Counted from the stretch's first letter, positions 53,529 through 63,793 are shown. The stretch: 64,000 nucleotides of DNA from Rhodococcus sp. 06-462-5 (GCF_002258315.1 NZ_NOYD01000038.1:62001-126000); one strand, 5' to 3'. The notes: generated by a model from the sequence alone, not told the origin. Numbers and translations: made by a program.

Positions 53529-54298
53529 CATCCGTTCTGCCGACCACCCGCGCACACGGGGCGGCGCTGTATCGCACTCGAATCGACCACGTTCGGCGCG
53601 CGCCGATTCGAAACACGTTCTCGTACAAGAGTTACAGCTGGTTCGTCGACCTCGACGCGCTCCCCGAGCTGCCCCGGATACTGCGACCGCTGGCCTCGTT
53701 CGACCCCCGCGACCACCTCGGTGACCCCGACGCCACCCTTCGCGAGAACGTCGATGCGTTCCTGGCGGAGAACGGTATCGACCTCGGCGGCGGACGAATC
53801 ACGATGTTGGCCAGCGCGCGGGTGTTCGGGCACACCTTCAACCCACTGAGCGTGTACTGGTGTCACGACCACGACGGAGAGCTCCGCTGCGTCGTCGCGG
53901 AGGTGCACAACACCTACGGCGAGCGATACCGATATCTGCTGCACACCGATCATCGCGGCGCGGCCCGCACGCCCAAGCAGTTCTACGTCTCGCCGTTCAA
54001 CGACGTCGACGGCGAATACTCCATGCTGCTACCCGAGCCGGACGCCGCACTTCGGCTCTCGATCGTCCTCGAGCGTGCCGGTCGGCCCCCGTTCGTGGCG
54101 ACCGTCGACGGCCGTCGACGAGAGGTGACGACGCGGTCGATTCTTCGCACTGCACTCGAGATCCCGTGTGCGCCGTTGCGGGTGGTGATTCAGATCCGCT
54201 GGCAAGGCATTCGGCTCTGGGCGCGCGGTCTGAAGATCGTGCAGAAACCTGCCCCTCCCGGGGCGCGAGAATTCCAGAAGGAAGGGGCCAACCGATGA
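53519..54298 (+). CDS. DUF1365 domain protein
   Basis: 259 residues. DUF1365 hallmarks: TFSYKSYSWFVDLDALP, MLASARVFGHTFNPLSVYWC, CVVAEVHNTYGERYRYLL and KQFYVSPFNDVDGEY. No known catalytic activity; always in clusters with the flavoprotein and CFA synthase (Rv0448c). Overlaps both neighbours (10 and 4 bases), so expression is coupled. Confidence 0.88.
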   Translation: MALTSVLPTTRAHGAALYRTRIDHVRRAPIRNTFSYKSYSWFVDLDALPELPRILRPLASFDPRDHLGDPDATLRENVDAFLAENGIDLGGGRITMLASARVFGHTFNPLSVYWCHDHDGELRCVVAEVHNTYGERYRYLLHTDHRGAARTPKQFYVSPFNDVDGEYSMLLPEPDAALRLSIVLERAGRPPFVATVDGRRREVTTRSILRTALEIPCAPLRVVIQIRWQGIRLWARGLKIVQKPAPPGAREFQKEGANR

Positions 54299-55608
54299 CA
54301 ACTGTGTCGAAGGCCGATTCTGTGTCGAACCCGTACGGTGGTTCCACTGGCGGTCCGAACCCGCTGGTCGATCCGCAGGTCTGGCCCCAGATCGCCCATG
54401 TTCCCGGTGGTATGAAGGTGGCGGCCGCCGCACCCGTTGCCGACTTCCTCTTCCGCCGCGCGGTCGCGCGACTGCAGGTTCGGGTCGCCATGCCCGACGG
54501 CGAAGTGATCGGAGCCGGCTCGCCCGACGCACCGTTGATGACCGTCTATCGGCCACACGACTTCGCCGCGCGAGTCGGCGACAGCGGACTCATCGGATTC
54601 GGTGAGGCGTACATGGCCGGTGACTGGGATGCCGAGGATCTCACTGCCGTGCTCGAGGTCTTCGCCCGCCGAATGGCGTCCCTGATTCCGAAATCGCTGC
54701 AGCGCCTACGAGGGCTCTATATCCCCAAACCTCCACGGAGCGAGCGCAATACGACGAAGAACACTCGATCCAACATCTCTCGCCACTACGACTTGTCGAA
54801 CGACCTCTTCGAGCTCTTCCTCGACGAGACGATGACCTACTCCAGTGCGTTGTTCGCCGAATCGGGGAGCGGTGACGACAGTGTGGAGCTTGCCGACGCT
54901 CAGCGCCGCAAGATCGATCGACTACTCGACCGTGCGGGCGTCGGCGAGGGAACCAGAGTGCTCGAGATCGGTACCGGATGGGGCGAGCTGGCCATCCGTG
55001 CGGCCGCTCGTGGTGCGACGGTGCGGTCGGTGACACTGTCGACCGAACAGCAGGAGCTGGCGCGTAAGCGCTGCGCCGCTGCGGGCTACGGAGATCGAGT
55101 CCGGATCGATCTCCTCGACTACCGCTTGGTCGACGGCGAGTACGACGCGATCGTGTCGGTCGAGATGATCGAGGCCGTCGGGCATCAGTACTGGGCAACG
55201 TATTTCGAGACGATCGACTCACTGCTCGCACCGGGTGGGCGGGTTGCCCTCCAGGCGATCACGATGCCGCACGATCGCATGCTGGCTACCCGGAACACGT
55301 ACACCTGGGTGCACAAGTACATCTTTCCCGGCGGATTCCTGCCGTCGGTGCGGGCCATCGAGGAGGTGACCGAGCAGAGCACTTCGCTTCGGGTCCGGGA
55401 GAGACTGTCCATGGGCGATCACTATGCGCGAACCCTCGCTCTGTGGGACAGGCGCTTCGGTGAATACCGCAGTGAGGCAGAGCAGCTCGGTTTCGACGAG
55501 GTGTTCGCACGAATGTGGCACTTCTACCTGTGCTATTCGGAGGCGGGATTCCGATCCGGATACCTCGATGTTCAGCAGATCGTGCTCGACCGAAGGGACA
55601 ACCGATGA
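54295..55608 (+). CDS. Cyclopropane-fatty-acyl-phospholipid synthase-like methyltransferase 1
   Basis: 437 residues from ATG 54295, with GAAGGGG upstream. CFA synthase layout: N-terminal lipid-binding domain (about 1-150; GFGEAYMAGDWDAEDLTAVL), then SAM methyltransferase (VLEIGTGWGELAIRAAARGA, about 220-239), SRHYDLSNDLFELFLDETMT and the acyl-pocket helix FPGGFLPSV. Closest to UfaA1-type enzymes (Rv0447c), reported to modify oleate in phospholipids. ATGA overlap on both sides. Confidence 0.9.
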   Translation: MTTVSKADSVSNPYGGSTGGPNPLVDPQVWPQIAHVPGGMKVAAAAPVADFLFRRAVARLQVRVAMPDGEVIGAGSPDAPLMTVYRPHDFAARVGDSGLIGFGEAYMAGDWDAEDLTAVLEVFARRMASLIPKSLQRLRGLYIPKPPRSERNTTKNTRSNISRHYDLSNDLFELFLDETMTYSSALFAESGSGDDSVELADAQRRKIDRLLDRAGVGEGTRVLEIGTGWGELAIRAAARGATVRSVTLSTEQQELARKRCAAAGYGDRVRIDLLDYRLVDGEYDAIVSVEMIEAVGHQYWATYFETIDSLLAPGGRVALQAITMPHDRMLATRNTYTWVHKYIFPGGFLPSVRAIEEVTEQSTSLRVRERLSMGDHYARTLALWDRRFGEYRSEAEQLGFDEVFARMWHFYLCYSEAGFRSGYLDVQQIVLDRRDNR

Positions 55609-56930
55609 CCACCTCGACACTTTCCGCGGGCCGGACCGATCGCAGTGTCGGTGTCGCGCATCGGATTGCCGAGTTGATAGAACCCTTGGTCGGCGGTCCT
55701 CTTCCCGTTCGGCTGCAGGCGTGGGATGGATCCGTCGCAGGCGATGCCTCGGCACCGCGAGTGCTGTTGCGGAGCCCGAGCGCCCTTCGTCGATTGCTGT
55801 GGAGCCCCGGTGAACTCGGCGCTGCGCAGGCGTACGTCACCGGGGAGCTGGACGTCGAGGGCGATCTCGCCGCGGCTCTCGATCACGTCTGGGGTGTGGT
55901 GCGTGAGCGCCGACTCTCGGCGATTCGGCCGGGGCCGGCAGCGCTCCTGCGGTTGGCGAAACTGGCGAAGGATCTCGGAGTGTTCGGTCGCCCGCTACCG
56001 CCGCCCGCGTCGCAGGCCTCGGTGAAGGGGCGGCTGCACTCGATGCTCCGTGACCGCGCTGCGATCAGCCACCACTACGACCTGTCGAACGACTTCTACC
56101 AATTGGTGCTCGATTCGCACATGGCGTATTCGTCGGCGTACTGGACCTCCGATTCGCCGGACTACACCCTCGACGATGCTCAGCGCGACAAACTCGACCT
56201 CGTCTGTCGAAAGATCGGCCTCGACAAGCGCCGAGGGCAACGCTTTCTCGACGTCGGCTGCGGCTGGGGGTCCCTGAGCCTGCACGCGGCTCAGGAGTAC
56301 GGAGCGCAGGTCGTCGGAGTGACCATCTCGCGCGAACAGAAGGCTTTCATCGACAAGCGAATTGCCGACCGAGGACTGCAGGACAAGGTCGAGATCCGAA
56401 TTCAGGATTATCGAGAGATCCCGGACGGGCCCTTCGACGCGGTGGCGTCGATCGAGATGGGCGAGCATGTGGGGGAGGCCAACTACCCGACCTACACCGC
56501 CGCACTGCGTTCGAACGTCAGGCCGGGTGGGCGCGTGCTGATTCAGCAGATGTCGCGGAGGGAGGGCGACAATCCCGGCGGCGGAGCGTTCATCGAATCG
56601 TTCATCGCACCGGACATGTACATGCGCCCGGTCGGGCGGACCGTCGCGATGATCGAGGAGGCCGGACTCGAGGTTCGTGACGTCCACGCCCTTCGGGAGC
56701 ACTACGTGCGAACCGTGGACGTCTGGACGGAGCGTTTCGAAGCGCGCTTCGACGACGTGGTGGCGATGGTAGGGGAAGAGGTCGCTCGTGTGTGGCGGCT
56801 GTACCTGATCGGCGGCGGAATGGCGTTCCGGGACAACAGGATGGGCGTCGACCAAATTCTGGCGGTTCGGTCCGAGAACGGACCGTCCGGGATGGAATCG
56901 GTCCGACCGGTGTGGGTGTGCCCGCGGTGA
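55605..56930 (+). CDS. Cyclopropane-fatty-acyl-phospholipid synthase-like methyltransferase 2
   Basis: 441 residues from ATG 55605. Second, divergent paralogue: AQAYVTGELDVEGDLAAALD, ISHHYDLSNDFYQLVLDSHM, SAM loop FLDVGCGWGSLSLHAAQEYG, and YFNP-like core replaced by APDMYMRPVG. It is more like classical CFA synthases than its neighbour (EHVGEANYP helix). Two enzymes in one operon suggest two sequential or alternative acyl modifications. Overlaps neighbours by 4 bases. Confidence 0.9.
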   Translation: MTTSTLSAGRTDRSVGVAHRIAELIEPLVGGPLPVRLQAWDGSVAGDASAPRVLLRSPSALRRLLWSPGELGAAQAYVTGELDVEGDLAAALDHVWGVVRERRLSAIRPGPAALLRLAKLAKDLGVFGRPLPPPASQASVKGRLHSMLRDRAAISHHYDLSNDFYQLVLDSHMAYSSAYWTSDSPDYTLDDAQRDKLDLVCRKIGLDKRRGQRFLDVGCGWGSLSLHAAQEYGAQVVGVTISREQKAFIDKRIADRGLQDKVEIRIQDYREIPDGPFDAVASIEMGEHVGEANYPTYTAALRSNVRPGGRVLIQQMSRREGDNPGGGAFIESFIAPDMYMRPVGRTVAMIEEAGLEVRDVHALREHYVRTVDVWTERFEARFDDVVAMVGEEVARVWRLYLIGGGMAFRDNRMGVDQILAVRSENGPSGMESVRPVWVCPR

Positions 56931-57718
56931 ACTGGTCCGACTTCCTGACCGTATCGCTGGCGAGCCTCGGCGGGACCGCTGTTCTGATGATCTCCACCGC
57001 CCTCATCGGCGCGCGTATCGGACGCCACAACGTCGTGGACGTGACGTGGGGCGGGGGATTCGTTCTGATCGCGCTGATCTCGGCTGCGACCGGAACAGGT
57101 GACTTGTGGCGTCGAGTACTACTGCTCGTCCTCGTCGGTGTGTGGGGGCTTCGTCTTGCCGTGCACGTCTTTCGACGCTCGCGCGGTCACGGTGAGGATC
57201 CGCGCTACACCGAGCTGCTCGCCAAGGCCACCGGCAACGAAACCCTGTATGCCCTTCGAAAGATCTACCTGACGCAGGAGGCTGCATTGTGGTTCGTGTC
57301 GCTGCCGCTGCAGGTATCCGCTGTCGCACACGGATCCGTTCTGCCGGTGGTCGTACTCGGGGTACTGGTCTGGATTCTCGGATGGACGTTCGAGGCAGTG
57401 GGCGATGCGCAGCTGAAAGCCTTCAAGGCCGATGCGTCGAACAAGGGCAGGATCATGGATCGCGGATTGTGGTCGTGGACCAGGCACCCCAACTACTTCG
57501 GTGACTCGGCAGTGTGGTGGGGATTGTTCCTCGTGTGCGCCTCGGCGTGGCCCGGGGTGTTCACCGTGCTCTCACCCATCGCGATGACGTACTTCCTGGT
57601 GTTCGCCACCGGTGCGCGGTTGCTCGAACGCAGCATGGAGAAGCGGTCCGGCTATCGCGAGTACCAGCAGCGAACCAGCTATTTTCTCCCGCGGCCACCG
57701 AAGCAGCACAGCAAGTAG
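56927..57718 (+). CDS. DUF1295 / steroid 5-alpha-reductase-like membrane protein
   Basis: 263 residues from GTG 56927, which overlaps the previous stop (GTGA); GTG 56918 is also in frame. Seven or so membrane helices; the C-terminal signature [20 protein letters not shown], then [13 protein letters not shown], is the NADPH-binding region of steroid reductase/isoprenylcysteine methyltransferase-like families. In the M. tuberculosis equivalent (Rv0446c) it also ends the operon. May reduce a fatty-acyl intermediate. Last gene of the operon. Confidence 0.87.
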   Translation: MNWSDFLTVSLASLGGTAVLMISTALIGARIGRHNVVDVTWGGGFVLIALISAATGTGDLWRRVLLLVLVGVWGLRLAVHVFRRSRGHGEDPRYTELLAKATGNETLYALRKIYLTQEAALWFVSLPLQVSAVAHGSVLPVVVLGVLVWILGWTFEAVGDAQLKAFKADASNKGRIMDRGLWSWTRHPNYFGDSAVWWGLFLVCASAWPGVFTVLSPIAMTYFLVFATGARLLERSMEKRSGYREYQQRTSYFLPRPPKQHSK

Positions 57719-57789
57719 CTCGCGGGTGCGGCGGCGGCGCTAGGGTTGGTCGAGAAGTTCGGTTTCGTCGATCAACGAGGAGGCGCATC

Positions 57790-59430
57790 GTGGCGCACGA
57801 GAGAGCTGGAACCACTGCACTGCCGGAGGATCTGGTGGATCTTTCGCAGCTCGTGACCGCGTACTACTCGCGGGTTCCCGATGTGTCGGAACCGAGTCAG
57901 CAGGTGGTGTTCGGCACCTCGGGACATCGAGGGTCCAGTCTGGACTCGGCGTTCAACGAGGCGCACATCGTGGCGACGACGCAGGCGATCGTGGAGTACC
58001 GGTCCTCACAGGGCATCACCGGGCCGCTGTTCATCGGTCGGGACACTCACGCACTGTCCGAACCCGCCTGGACGACGGCGTTGGAAGTGTTGGCGGCCAA
58101 CGATGTCGACGTATTGGTCGACTCGGGCGATCGGTACACGCCCACCCCAGCGGTCAGTCACGCAATTCTTCGCTACAACGAGTCCGGCCCATCGGCGCAG
58201 GCCGACGGCATCGTGGTGACTCCGTCGCACAATCCGCCGCGGGACGGCGGATTCAAATACAACCCTCCGCACGGCGGTCCGGCCGACAGTGATGCCACAT
58301 CGGTCATAGCGGCGCGCGCGAACGAGCTTCTGCGCGATGGTATTTCGGGCATCAAGCGGGTCACTCTCGCACAGGCGCTCGCGGGGAGCGTCTCGCACTA
58401 CGACTTCCTCGGCACCTACGTGGACGACCTGCCGAACGTGCTCGATCTCGACGCGATTCGTGCGGCCGGAGTGCGTATCGGAGCAGATCCGTTGGGCGGT
58501 GCGAGTGTCGATTACTGGGATGCGATCGCCGAGCGGCACAATCTGGACCTGACCGTGGTGAACCCGTTGGTGGACGGCACATTCCGCTTCATGACTCTCG
58601 ATACCGATGGCAAGATCAGGATGGATTGCTCCTCGCCGAACGCGATGGCGTCGCTCATCGCTGCCCGTGATCGGTTCGACATCTCGACGGGCAACGATGC
58701 CGACTCCGACCGACACGGCATCGTCACCCCCGACGGTGGCCTGATGAATCCCAATCACTTCCTCGCCGTCGCCATCGATTATCTGTTCACCCACCGACCC
58801 GATTGGTCACCCACCGCGGCAGTGGGCAAGACGCTGGTGAGCTCGTCGATGATCGACCGGGTCGTCGCAGGTTTGGGCCGTCGCCTGCTCGAGGTGCCGG
58901 TCGGTTTCAAGTGGTTCGTTCCGGGTCTGCTCGCAGGCGAACTCGGATTCGGCGGCGAGGAGAGCGCAGGTGCGTCGTTCCTCCGACACAACGGCCGAGT
59001 CTGGACCACCGACAAGGATGGAATCGTGCTCGCGCTGCTGGCATCGGAGATCACCGCCGTCACCGGATCCACACCATCGCAGCGCTACGGCGAGTTCACC
59101 GCGAAGTTCGGCAATCCGACGTATGCCCGCGTCGATGCACCTGCCACTCGCGAGCAGAAGGCGGTACTCGGCAAGCTGTCGCCCGATCAGATCACCGCCA
59201 CCGAGTTGGCAGGCGAACCGATCACGGCAACGCTGACCGAGGCTCCGGGCAACGGAGCCGCCCTCGGTGGCCTGAAAGTGACGACGGAGAGCGCCTGGTT
59301 CGCTGCGCGCCCGTCCGGAACCGAGGACGTGTACAAGATCTACGCGGAGTCTTTCCGGGGCGAGGAGCATCTGGCCCGGGTTCAAGCCGCAGCACGTGAA
59401 CTGGTGTCCTCTGCACTCGAGAGCTCGTGA
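57790..59430 (+). CDS. pgm: Phosphoglucomutase (alpha-D-glucose-1,6-bisphosphate dependent)
   Basis: 546 residues from GTG 57790 after AGGAGG. Catalytic phosphoserine Ser146 in [16 protein letters not shown]; metal loop [13 protein letters not shown] (DxDxD); sugar-binding GGEESAGAS; phosphate-binding [15 protein letters not shown]. Converts glucose-1-phosphate and glucose-6-phosphate for glycogen and wall polysaccharide precursors. GTGA overlap with the MFS gene. Confidence 0.95.
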   Translation: MAHERAGTTALPEDLVDLSQLVTAYYSRVPDVSEPSQQVVFGTSGHRGSSLDSAFNEAHIVATTQAIVEYRSSQGITGPLFIGRDTHALSEPAWTTALEVLAANDVDVLVDSGDRYTPTPAVSHAILRYNESGPSAQADGIVVTPSHNPPRDGGFKYNPPHGGPADSDATSVIAARANELLRDGISGIKRVTLAQALAGSVSHYDFLGTYVDDLPNVLDLDAIRAAGVRIGADPLGGASVDYWDAIAERHNLDLTVVNPLVDGTFRFMTLDTDGKIRMDCSSPNAMASLIAARDRFDISTGNDADSDRHGIVTPDGGLMNPNHFLAVAIDYLFTHRPDWSPTAAVGKTLVSSSMIDRVVAGLGRRLLEVPVGFKWFVPGLLAGELGFGGEESAGASFLRHNGRVWTTDKDGIVLALLASEITAVTGSTPSQRYGEFTAKFGNPTYARVDAPATREQKAVLGKLSPDQITATELAGEPITATLTEAPGNGAALGGLKVTTESAWFAARPSGTEDVYKIYAESFRGEEHLARVQAAARELVSSALESS

Positions 59431-60665
59431 CCGACTCACTTCCACCCGATCACGACAGTTCGGCTCCCGAGCCCGCATTCCGACCCGGAGGAAAGCTCCC
59501 ACCGGAGATCTGGGTGCTGGTGTCGGCGGCGTTCGTCATCGCGCTCGGATTCGGTATCGTCGCGCCCGCTCTGCCGCAGTTCGCCCGGGAATTCGGCGTC
59601 GGATACACGGCGGCGTCGGCGGTCATCAGTGCCTTCGCGCTCATGCGGTTGCTGTTCGCACCCGCCAGTGGTGCTCTGGTTCAGCGGCTCGGCGAGCGGC
59701 CCGTGTACCTGATCGGACTGCTCATCGTCGCGGTGTCCACGGGTGCGTGTGCTCTGGCCCAGACGTACTGGCAACTGCTGGTGTTTCGCGGGCTCGGCGG
59801 CATCGGCTCGACGATGTTCTCGGTGTCGGCTCTGGGCTTGCTGATCAGGATCAGTCCTCCGACCAGTCGAGGCCGCATCTCCGGCCTGTATGCGACTGCC
59901 TTCCTGTTGGGAACCATCGGCGGCCCGCTCGTCGGCGGCGCACTCGTCGGATTCGGTCTGCGGGTGCCGTTCGTCATCTATGCCGTGGCTCTCGTGATCG
60001 CCGCGGCCGTCGTGTACTTCACCCTCGGCAATTCGGACCTGGTCAAGCCGGAGAAAGGCTCGGCACCGCCGACGATGTCGCTGCTCGCCGCGCTGCGGAT
60101 CCCGTCGTATCAGGCTGCGTTGGCGTCGAATTTCGCCAACGGTTGGGCAGTGTTCGGTGTTCGGGTGGCCTTGGTTCCGTTGTTCGTCGTCGAGGCGATG
60201 CAGCGATCCGAGGTGTTCGTCGGTATCGCGCTGACCGTGTTCGCAGCGGGAAATGCCCTGGTGCTCACCAGTGCCGGTCGGCTGTCCGATGTGCGCGGAC
60301 GCAAGCCCTTCATGGTGGGTGGGCTGGCGGTGTGCGGCCTGGGAACCGTGGTGATGGGGTACGTCCACGATCCTGTGCTGTTCCTCGTGGTGTCTTTGAT
60401 CGCCGGAATCGGATCGGGTCTGATGAGCCCCGCCCAGCAGGCCTCGGTTGCCGACGTGATCGGCTCGAAGGCGCGCGGTGGTCCCGTGCTGGCCGCGTTC
60501 CAGATGGCATCCGATGTCGGCGCGGTCATCGGCCCGATCGTGGCCGGGATGATCGTCGAACAGGTCTCGTTCGGTCCGGCTTTCGCCGTGACGGGGGCGC
60601 TGCTTCTCCTGGCAGGACTCTGGTGGTCGCGAGTTCCGGACACTCTCGGGCGCGAGCGCACCTGA
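59427..60665 (+). CDS. MFS transporter, drug/sugar-efflux type
   Basis: 412 residues from GTG 59427, overlapping the pgm stop. Twelve helices; motif A in loop 2-3 ([16 protein letters not shown]) and a second copy in loop 8-9 ([16 protein letters not shown]); helix 5 ([16 protein letters not shown]) resembles the antiporter motif C (GxxxGPxxGG). This points to a proton-coupled efflux permease of the DHA1 kind. Substrate unknown. Confidence 0.87.
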   Translation: MTDSLPPDHDSSAPEPAFRPGGKLPPEIWVLVSAAFVIALGFGIVAPALPQFAREFGVGYTAASAVISAFALMRLLFAPASGALVQRLGERPVYLIGLLIVAVSTGACALAQTYWQLLVFRGLGGIGSTMFSVSALGLLIRISPPTSRGRISGLYATAFLLGTIGGPLVGGALVGFGLRVPFVIYAVALVIAAAVVYFTLGNSDLVKPEKGSAPPTMSLLAALRIPSYQAALASNFANGWAVFGVRVALVPLFVVEAMQRSEVFVGIALTVFAAGNALVLTSAGRLSDVRGRKPFMVGGLAVCGLGTVVMGYVHDPVLFLVVSLIAGIGSGLMSPAQQASVADVIGSKARGGPVLAAFQMASDVGAVIGPIVAGMIVEQVSFGPAFAVTGALLLLAGLWWSRVPDTLGRERT

Positions 60666-60690
60666 CGGAACCAACCGTAGTATTCGCTGT

Positions 60691-61437
60691 GTGAGCCAGA
60701 AGAAGATATCGAGTACGAAACACACACCCGAGGCAACCTCCAACACGATGACCTACGTATTGGGCGGCATCGCATTCGTCGTAGTGGTGGTTGTCATCGG
60801 AGTGGCGATCATGTGGCAGAGCGGAAGCGATGCTCCACGCAACGACGGCTACGGAGCGGTCAAGAATCCGGCGGTCGAATTGTCGTTGCCGGGTGACGGG
60901 GTGGTGCAGCTGTCGCGTCCGGATGCGTCGCGGGTCATCGATGTCTTCGAGGATCCGATGTGCCCGTTCTGCGGCGACCTCGAAGTGAAACACGGCCAGG
61001 AGTTGGCTCAGAAAATCGACGACGGTGTCGTCTCGGTGAATTACCACCTCGTCAATTTTCTGGATCCACAGTCGGCGTCGGGTGACTATTCGACGCGTGC
61101 GGTCGCGGCGTCGCACTGCGTGGCGGCGACAGAGAACGCGCGGGTCTACTCCGCATTTCATGCTGGGCTGTTCGACCCGGAATTTCGCCCCGAAGAAGGC
61201 AGTGACTCCGACCGGAGCGATGCCGAACTCGCAGAACTCGCCCGCTCCGCAGGGGCGAGCGATCTGGCGACGGACTGCATCTCCAGCGGTGCGCAGCGCG
61301 ACGCAGCAGTAGCGGATGCGAACACCGGACGGGACGCGCTGGCGGCGTCGGGTGCCCGCGGAACACCAGGGGTCCTCGTCGACGGTCAGGTTGTCGATGC
61401 GCTCGGTGACTCGGAATGGCTGGCGTCGATCAACTGA
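60691..61437 (+). CDS. Membrane-anchored DsbA-like thioredoxin-fold protein
   Basis: 248 residues from GTG 60691; TAGTAT (60678-60683) lies 7 bases upstream, so probably leaderless. N-terminal anchor TYVLGGIAFVVVVVVIGVAI (about 21-40), then an extracytoplasmic DsbA/DsbG-type domain with CPFC (Cys91, Cys94, VFEDPMCPFCGDLE) and the cis-proline loop RGTPGVLVDG. Likely oxidises or isomerises disulfides in exported proteins; two further Cys (SHCVAA, TDCISS) may form a structural bond. Confidence 0.9.
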   Translation: MSQKKISSTKHTPEATSNTMTYVLGGIAFVVVVVVIGVAIMWQSGSDAPRNDGYGAVKNPAVELSLPGDGVVQLSRPDASRVIDVFEDPMCPFCGDLEVKHGQELAQKIDDGVVSVNYHLVNFLDPQSASGDYSTRAVAASHCVAATENARVYSAFHAGLFDPEFRPEEGSDSDRSDAELAELARSAGASDLATDCISSGAQRDAAVADANTGRDALAASGARGTPGVLVDGQVVDALGDSEWLASIN

Positions 61438-61564
61438 TCTCGGTGCGTTCGTGCGGCCGGCCATCGAGGATTCGGTACCGGCCGCACCAGGTGATTTGTT
61501 GCTGCTGCGACCGATGGTGTAACTTCGTTCGAGCAACCGCATGAGCGGGAGCACGCAGTAACTC

Positions 61565-61637
61565 GGGGCTATGGCGCAGCTGGTAGCGCACCACACTGGC
61601 AGTGTGGGGGTCAGGGGTTCGAGTCCCCTTAGCTCCA
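61565..61637 (+). tRNA. tRNA-Ala (GGC)
   Basis: 73 bases. Acceptor GGGGCTA/TAGCTCC with the G3-U70 alanine identity pair, anticodon GGC at 61598-61600, T-loop GTTCGAGTC, discriminator A; CCA not encoded. Followed by tandem copies of its own 3' end. Confidence 0.95.
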
Positions 61638-61694
61638 CCGAGAGACGAGCTCCACCGAGAGACAAGCTCCACCGAGAGACGAGCTCCACCGAGA
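61631..61694 (+). repeat. 3.8 tandem copies of a 17-base unit derived from the tRNA-Ala 3' end
   Basis: Unit AGCTCCACCGAGAGACR at 61631, 61648, 61665 and a partial copy at 61682-61694. The first copy starts inside the tRNA acceptor stem. Likely a slippage product; it may supply extra Rho-independent spacing or an integration target. Confidence 0.85.
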
Positions 61695-61700
61695 ATCAGA

Positions 61701-61730
61701 AAAAGCGTCGCCCTCGGGCGACGCTTTTTT
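61701..61730. terminator. Intrinsic terminator after tRNA-Ala
   Basis: AAAA, GCGTCGCCC (61705-61713), a 2-base gap, GGGCGACGC (61716-61724), TTTTTT. The A/T flanks make it usable from both sides, also for lsr2. Confidence 0.9.
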
Positions 61731-61802
61731 GTGTTTCGGTATCACCGACTGCCGAATCGGCATCCGTGCGTAGTGCCCGGAGCCGATTCGGCTGTCGTCG
61801 AC

Positions 61803-62147
61803 TCAGTGTGCGGCGTCGAATGCCTGCTCGACCTCGGCGGGGATTCTGCCTCGCGCCGAGATATTGTGGCCGTTCGCCTTGGCCCATTCTCTGATGGCTT
61901 TGGTCTGATTGGCGTCGCGCTTGGCACCGGTTGCAGGAGTGCTCGACTTCTTCGTTCGCTTTCCACCGACCTTGGTGGAGTGCTCGATGTAATAGTCGAG
62001 CTTGCGGTGAAATTCCTTCGCGTTCTTGTCGCTCAGGTCGATTTCGTAGCTGACTCCGTTGACCGAATAGGTTATGTGTTCGCCACCGGATTCGATCGGT
62101 TTTTCGTCGATGTCATCGACTAGTTGCACATAGACTTTTCTGGCCAT
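61803..62147 (-). CDS. lsr2: Lsr2 nucleoid-associated xenogeneic silencer
   Basis: 114 residues from ATG 62147 with GGAGAG upstream. N-terminal dimerisation domain ([35 protein letters not shown]), a Lys/Thr/Ser-rich linker, and the C-terminal AT-hook-like DNA domain [20 protein letters not shown], in which RGR inserts into the minor groove of AT-rich DNA. A TATAGT box (62212-62207 on the minus strand) is a plausible -10. Confidence 0.95.
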   Translation of the reverse strand: MARKVYVQLVDDIDEKPIESGGEHITYSVNGVSYEIDLSDKNAKEFHRKLDYYIEHSTKVGGKRTKKSSTPATGAKRDANQTKAIREWAKANGHNISARGRIPAEVEQAFDAAH

Positions 62148-62663
62148 GCTGAAGCTCTCCAATGATGCAGGGGATGATGCGGGGATGTCCAGATCGAACT
62201 GAAGCGACTATACGGCTGAACAATGTGTTTATCCATGCGGGTCGGGGGATTGTTACTCGATTCGCAGAATTCCCACAGAAATGACCTCGTCCCTTCGAGG
62301 AAACCGACGAGGTGATTGTCGGAAGCATTCTCTCGGCGGTCCTGTTCATCGTTATCCGTGAGAAAGACGAACTGTCCGGTTTGAATACGCATTGCCGTCC
62401 CCGCGTCGGTTCGAGTTCGATCGAATGGCAATCTGCCGGTATCGGATCGGTGCGCTCCGGCAACGAATCGGTCACGAAACGCAATCGTTTCACTAACGAA
62501 AGATCACTCGGTACGTGTCGAACGCGATATCTGCTTCACTTGAGGCGCAAGTGCCTGTTGTGACGTCTGGTGTCCCGTGATGCGGCGACCCGTTCGGATC
62601 AGCGGTGTCCGAGGGGCCGAGAGGGGAGTTGCGCAGCGAGTTCCACCGCCTGCGCCAGACGAT
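62148..62663. other. 516-base non-coding region between lsr2 and amidase
   Basis: Divergent intergenic region. It is less GC-rich than the rest of the window, especially 62200-62560. I see a possible lsr2 -10 (TATAGT) and no credible gene. Lsr2 autoregulation through this AT-richer DNA is a reasonable guess. Confidence 0.5.
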
Positions 62664-63782
62664 ATGAAATCTGCACCGATGACCAGGTCGGCATTGACGG
62701 CGCTGATGTGTGCCGGAATTCTCGGTGCCGGGGTGCTCGTGTCTGCGCCGGCCATCGCCGCACCGGCCGGCACGGCACCCGCCACAGGTACCGAATTGTC
62801 CGGCAAGACGGTCTTCCTCGATCCGGGCCACCAGGGCACCGGGCATTCGGAGAATCTGCAGCGTCAGGTGAACGACGGGCGGGGCGGCACCAAGGACTGC
62901 CAGACCACCGGCATGACCACCCTGGACGGCGTGCCCGAGCACACCATCAACTGGAAAGTCAGCGAACTCGTCCGATCCAGCCTGGAGAGTCTGGGTGCAA
63001 CGGTGAAGACGAGTCGAGCAGACGACACCGGCTGGGGCGGATGCGTGGACGACAGGGCGCGGGCCGCCAGCGAGTCCGGGGCCGACGTGGCAGTGAGTAT
63101 CCACGCGGACTCCACGAGTACGACCTCCGACGCCGACAAGCACGGGTTCCATCTGATCGTGCCCACGCTGCCGATTCCGAGCGCGGCGGCCGATGCTGCC
63201 CAGTCCGAGGGGGGACGTTCGGCATCGACGCTGATGCGGGACTCCTACGTGCGCGCAGGCTTCGAGCCTGCCAACTACGCAGGAGTCGAGGACGGGATAC
63301 AGGAGCGATCCGATGTCGCCGGGCCTGCACTGACCACGGTTCCCCTCGTGTTCGTCGAAATGGGCAACGGATCGAACCCCGACGATGCAGCGCTCCTCGA
63401 GAGCCCGGACGGTCAGCTGAAGCATGCGATCGCCATCTCGACGGGGCTCATCGACTACCTCCTCGGGGCCGAAACCCCGTCCACGACAGCGGACACCGCC
63501 ACCACGCCTGCCGCCACCACGCCTGCCGCCGCCGCCACGGCCTCGGTTAACCCCGACCCGACTGCGCCGACCGGCACCGCCGCCCCCGCAGCGACGGCAC
63601 CCAGCGGCGCAGGCCCCGCCGCCGAGGGGCGTAGCGCATTGTCCAGGTTGCTCGAGAGCGTCTCCCCGTACGTGAACGCCCTCGGCGTCGACGGCCTGAA
63701 AGGACTCGTGACACCGGACAACGTGAGCAGTGTGTCGACGTTCGCTCGAGGCCTGCTGAAGCAGATTCTCGCCGACCGGTAG
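62664..63782 (+). CDS. Secreted N-acetylmuramoyl-L-alanine amidase (Amidase_3)
   Basis: 372 residues from ATG 62664 (ATG 62679 alternative). Signal peptide ending near APAIAAPA. Amidase_3 domain (about 50-270): zinc ligands in FLDPGHQG, the Glu of VPEHTINW and VSIHAD, catalytic Glu in FVEMGN. Cysteines KDCQTT and GGCVDD may pair. Then a Pro/Thr/Ala-rich linker and a small C-terminal helical region (LSRLLESVSPYVNAL). Resembles Ami1 (Rv3717) with extra C-terminal sequence. Cleaves peptide stems from peptidoglycan. Confidence 0.92.
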   Translation: MKSAPMTRSALTALMCAGILGAGVLVSAPAIAAPAGTAPATGTELSGKTVFLDPGHQGTGHSENLQRQVNDGRGGTKDCQTTGMTTLDGVPEHTINWKVSELVRSSLESLGATVKTSRADDTGWGGCVDDRARAASESGADVAVSIHADSTSTTSDADKHGFHLIVPTLPIPSAAADAAQSEGGRSASTLMRDSYVRAGFEPANYAGVEDGIQERSDVAGPALTTVPLVFVEMGNGSNPDDAALLESPDGQLKHAIAISTGLIDYLLGAETPSTTADTATTPAATTPAAAATASVNPDPTAPTGTAAPAATAPSGAGPAAEGRSALSRLLESVSPYVNALGVDGLKGLVTPDNVSSVSTFARGLLKQILADR

Positions 63783-63793
63783 TCTCGGACGCC

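Noticed and set aside
61631-61694. Short CRISPR array
   Set aside because: Copies are directly contiguous with no spacers and derive from the tRNA 3' end.
62493-63425. 310-codon minus-strand frame opposite the amidase
   Set aside because: Antisense shadow of a recognised secreted amidase; no motif or ribosome site.
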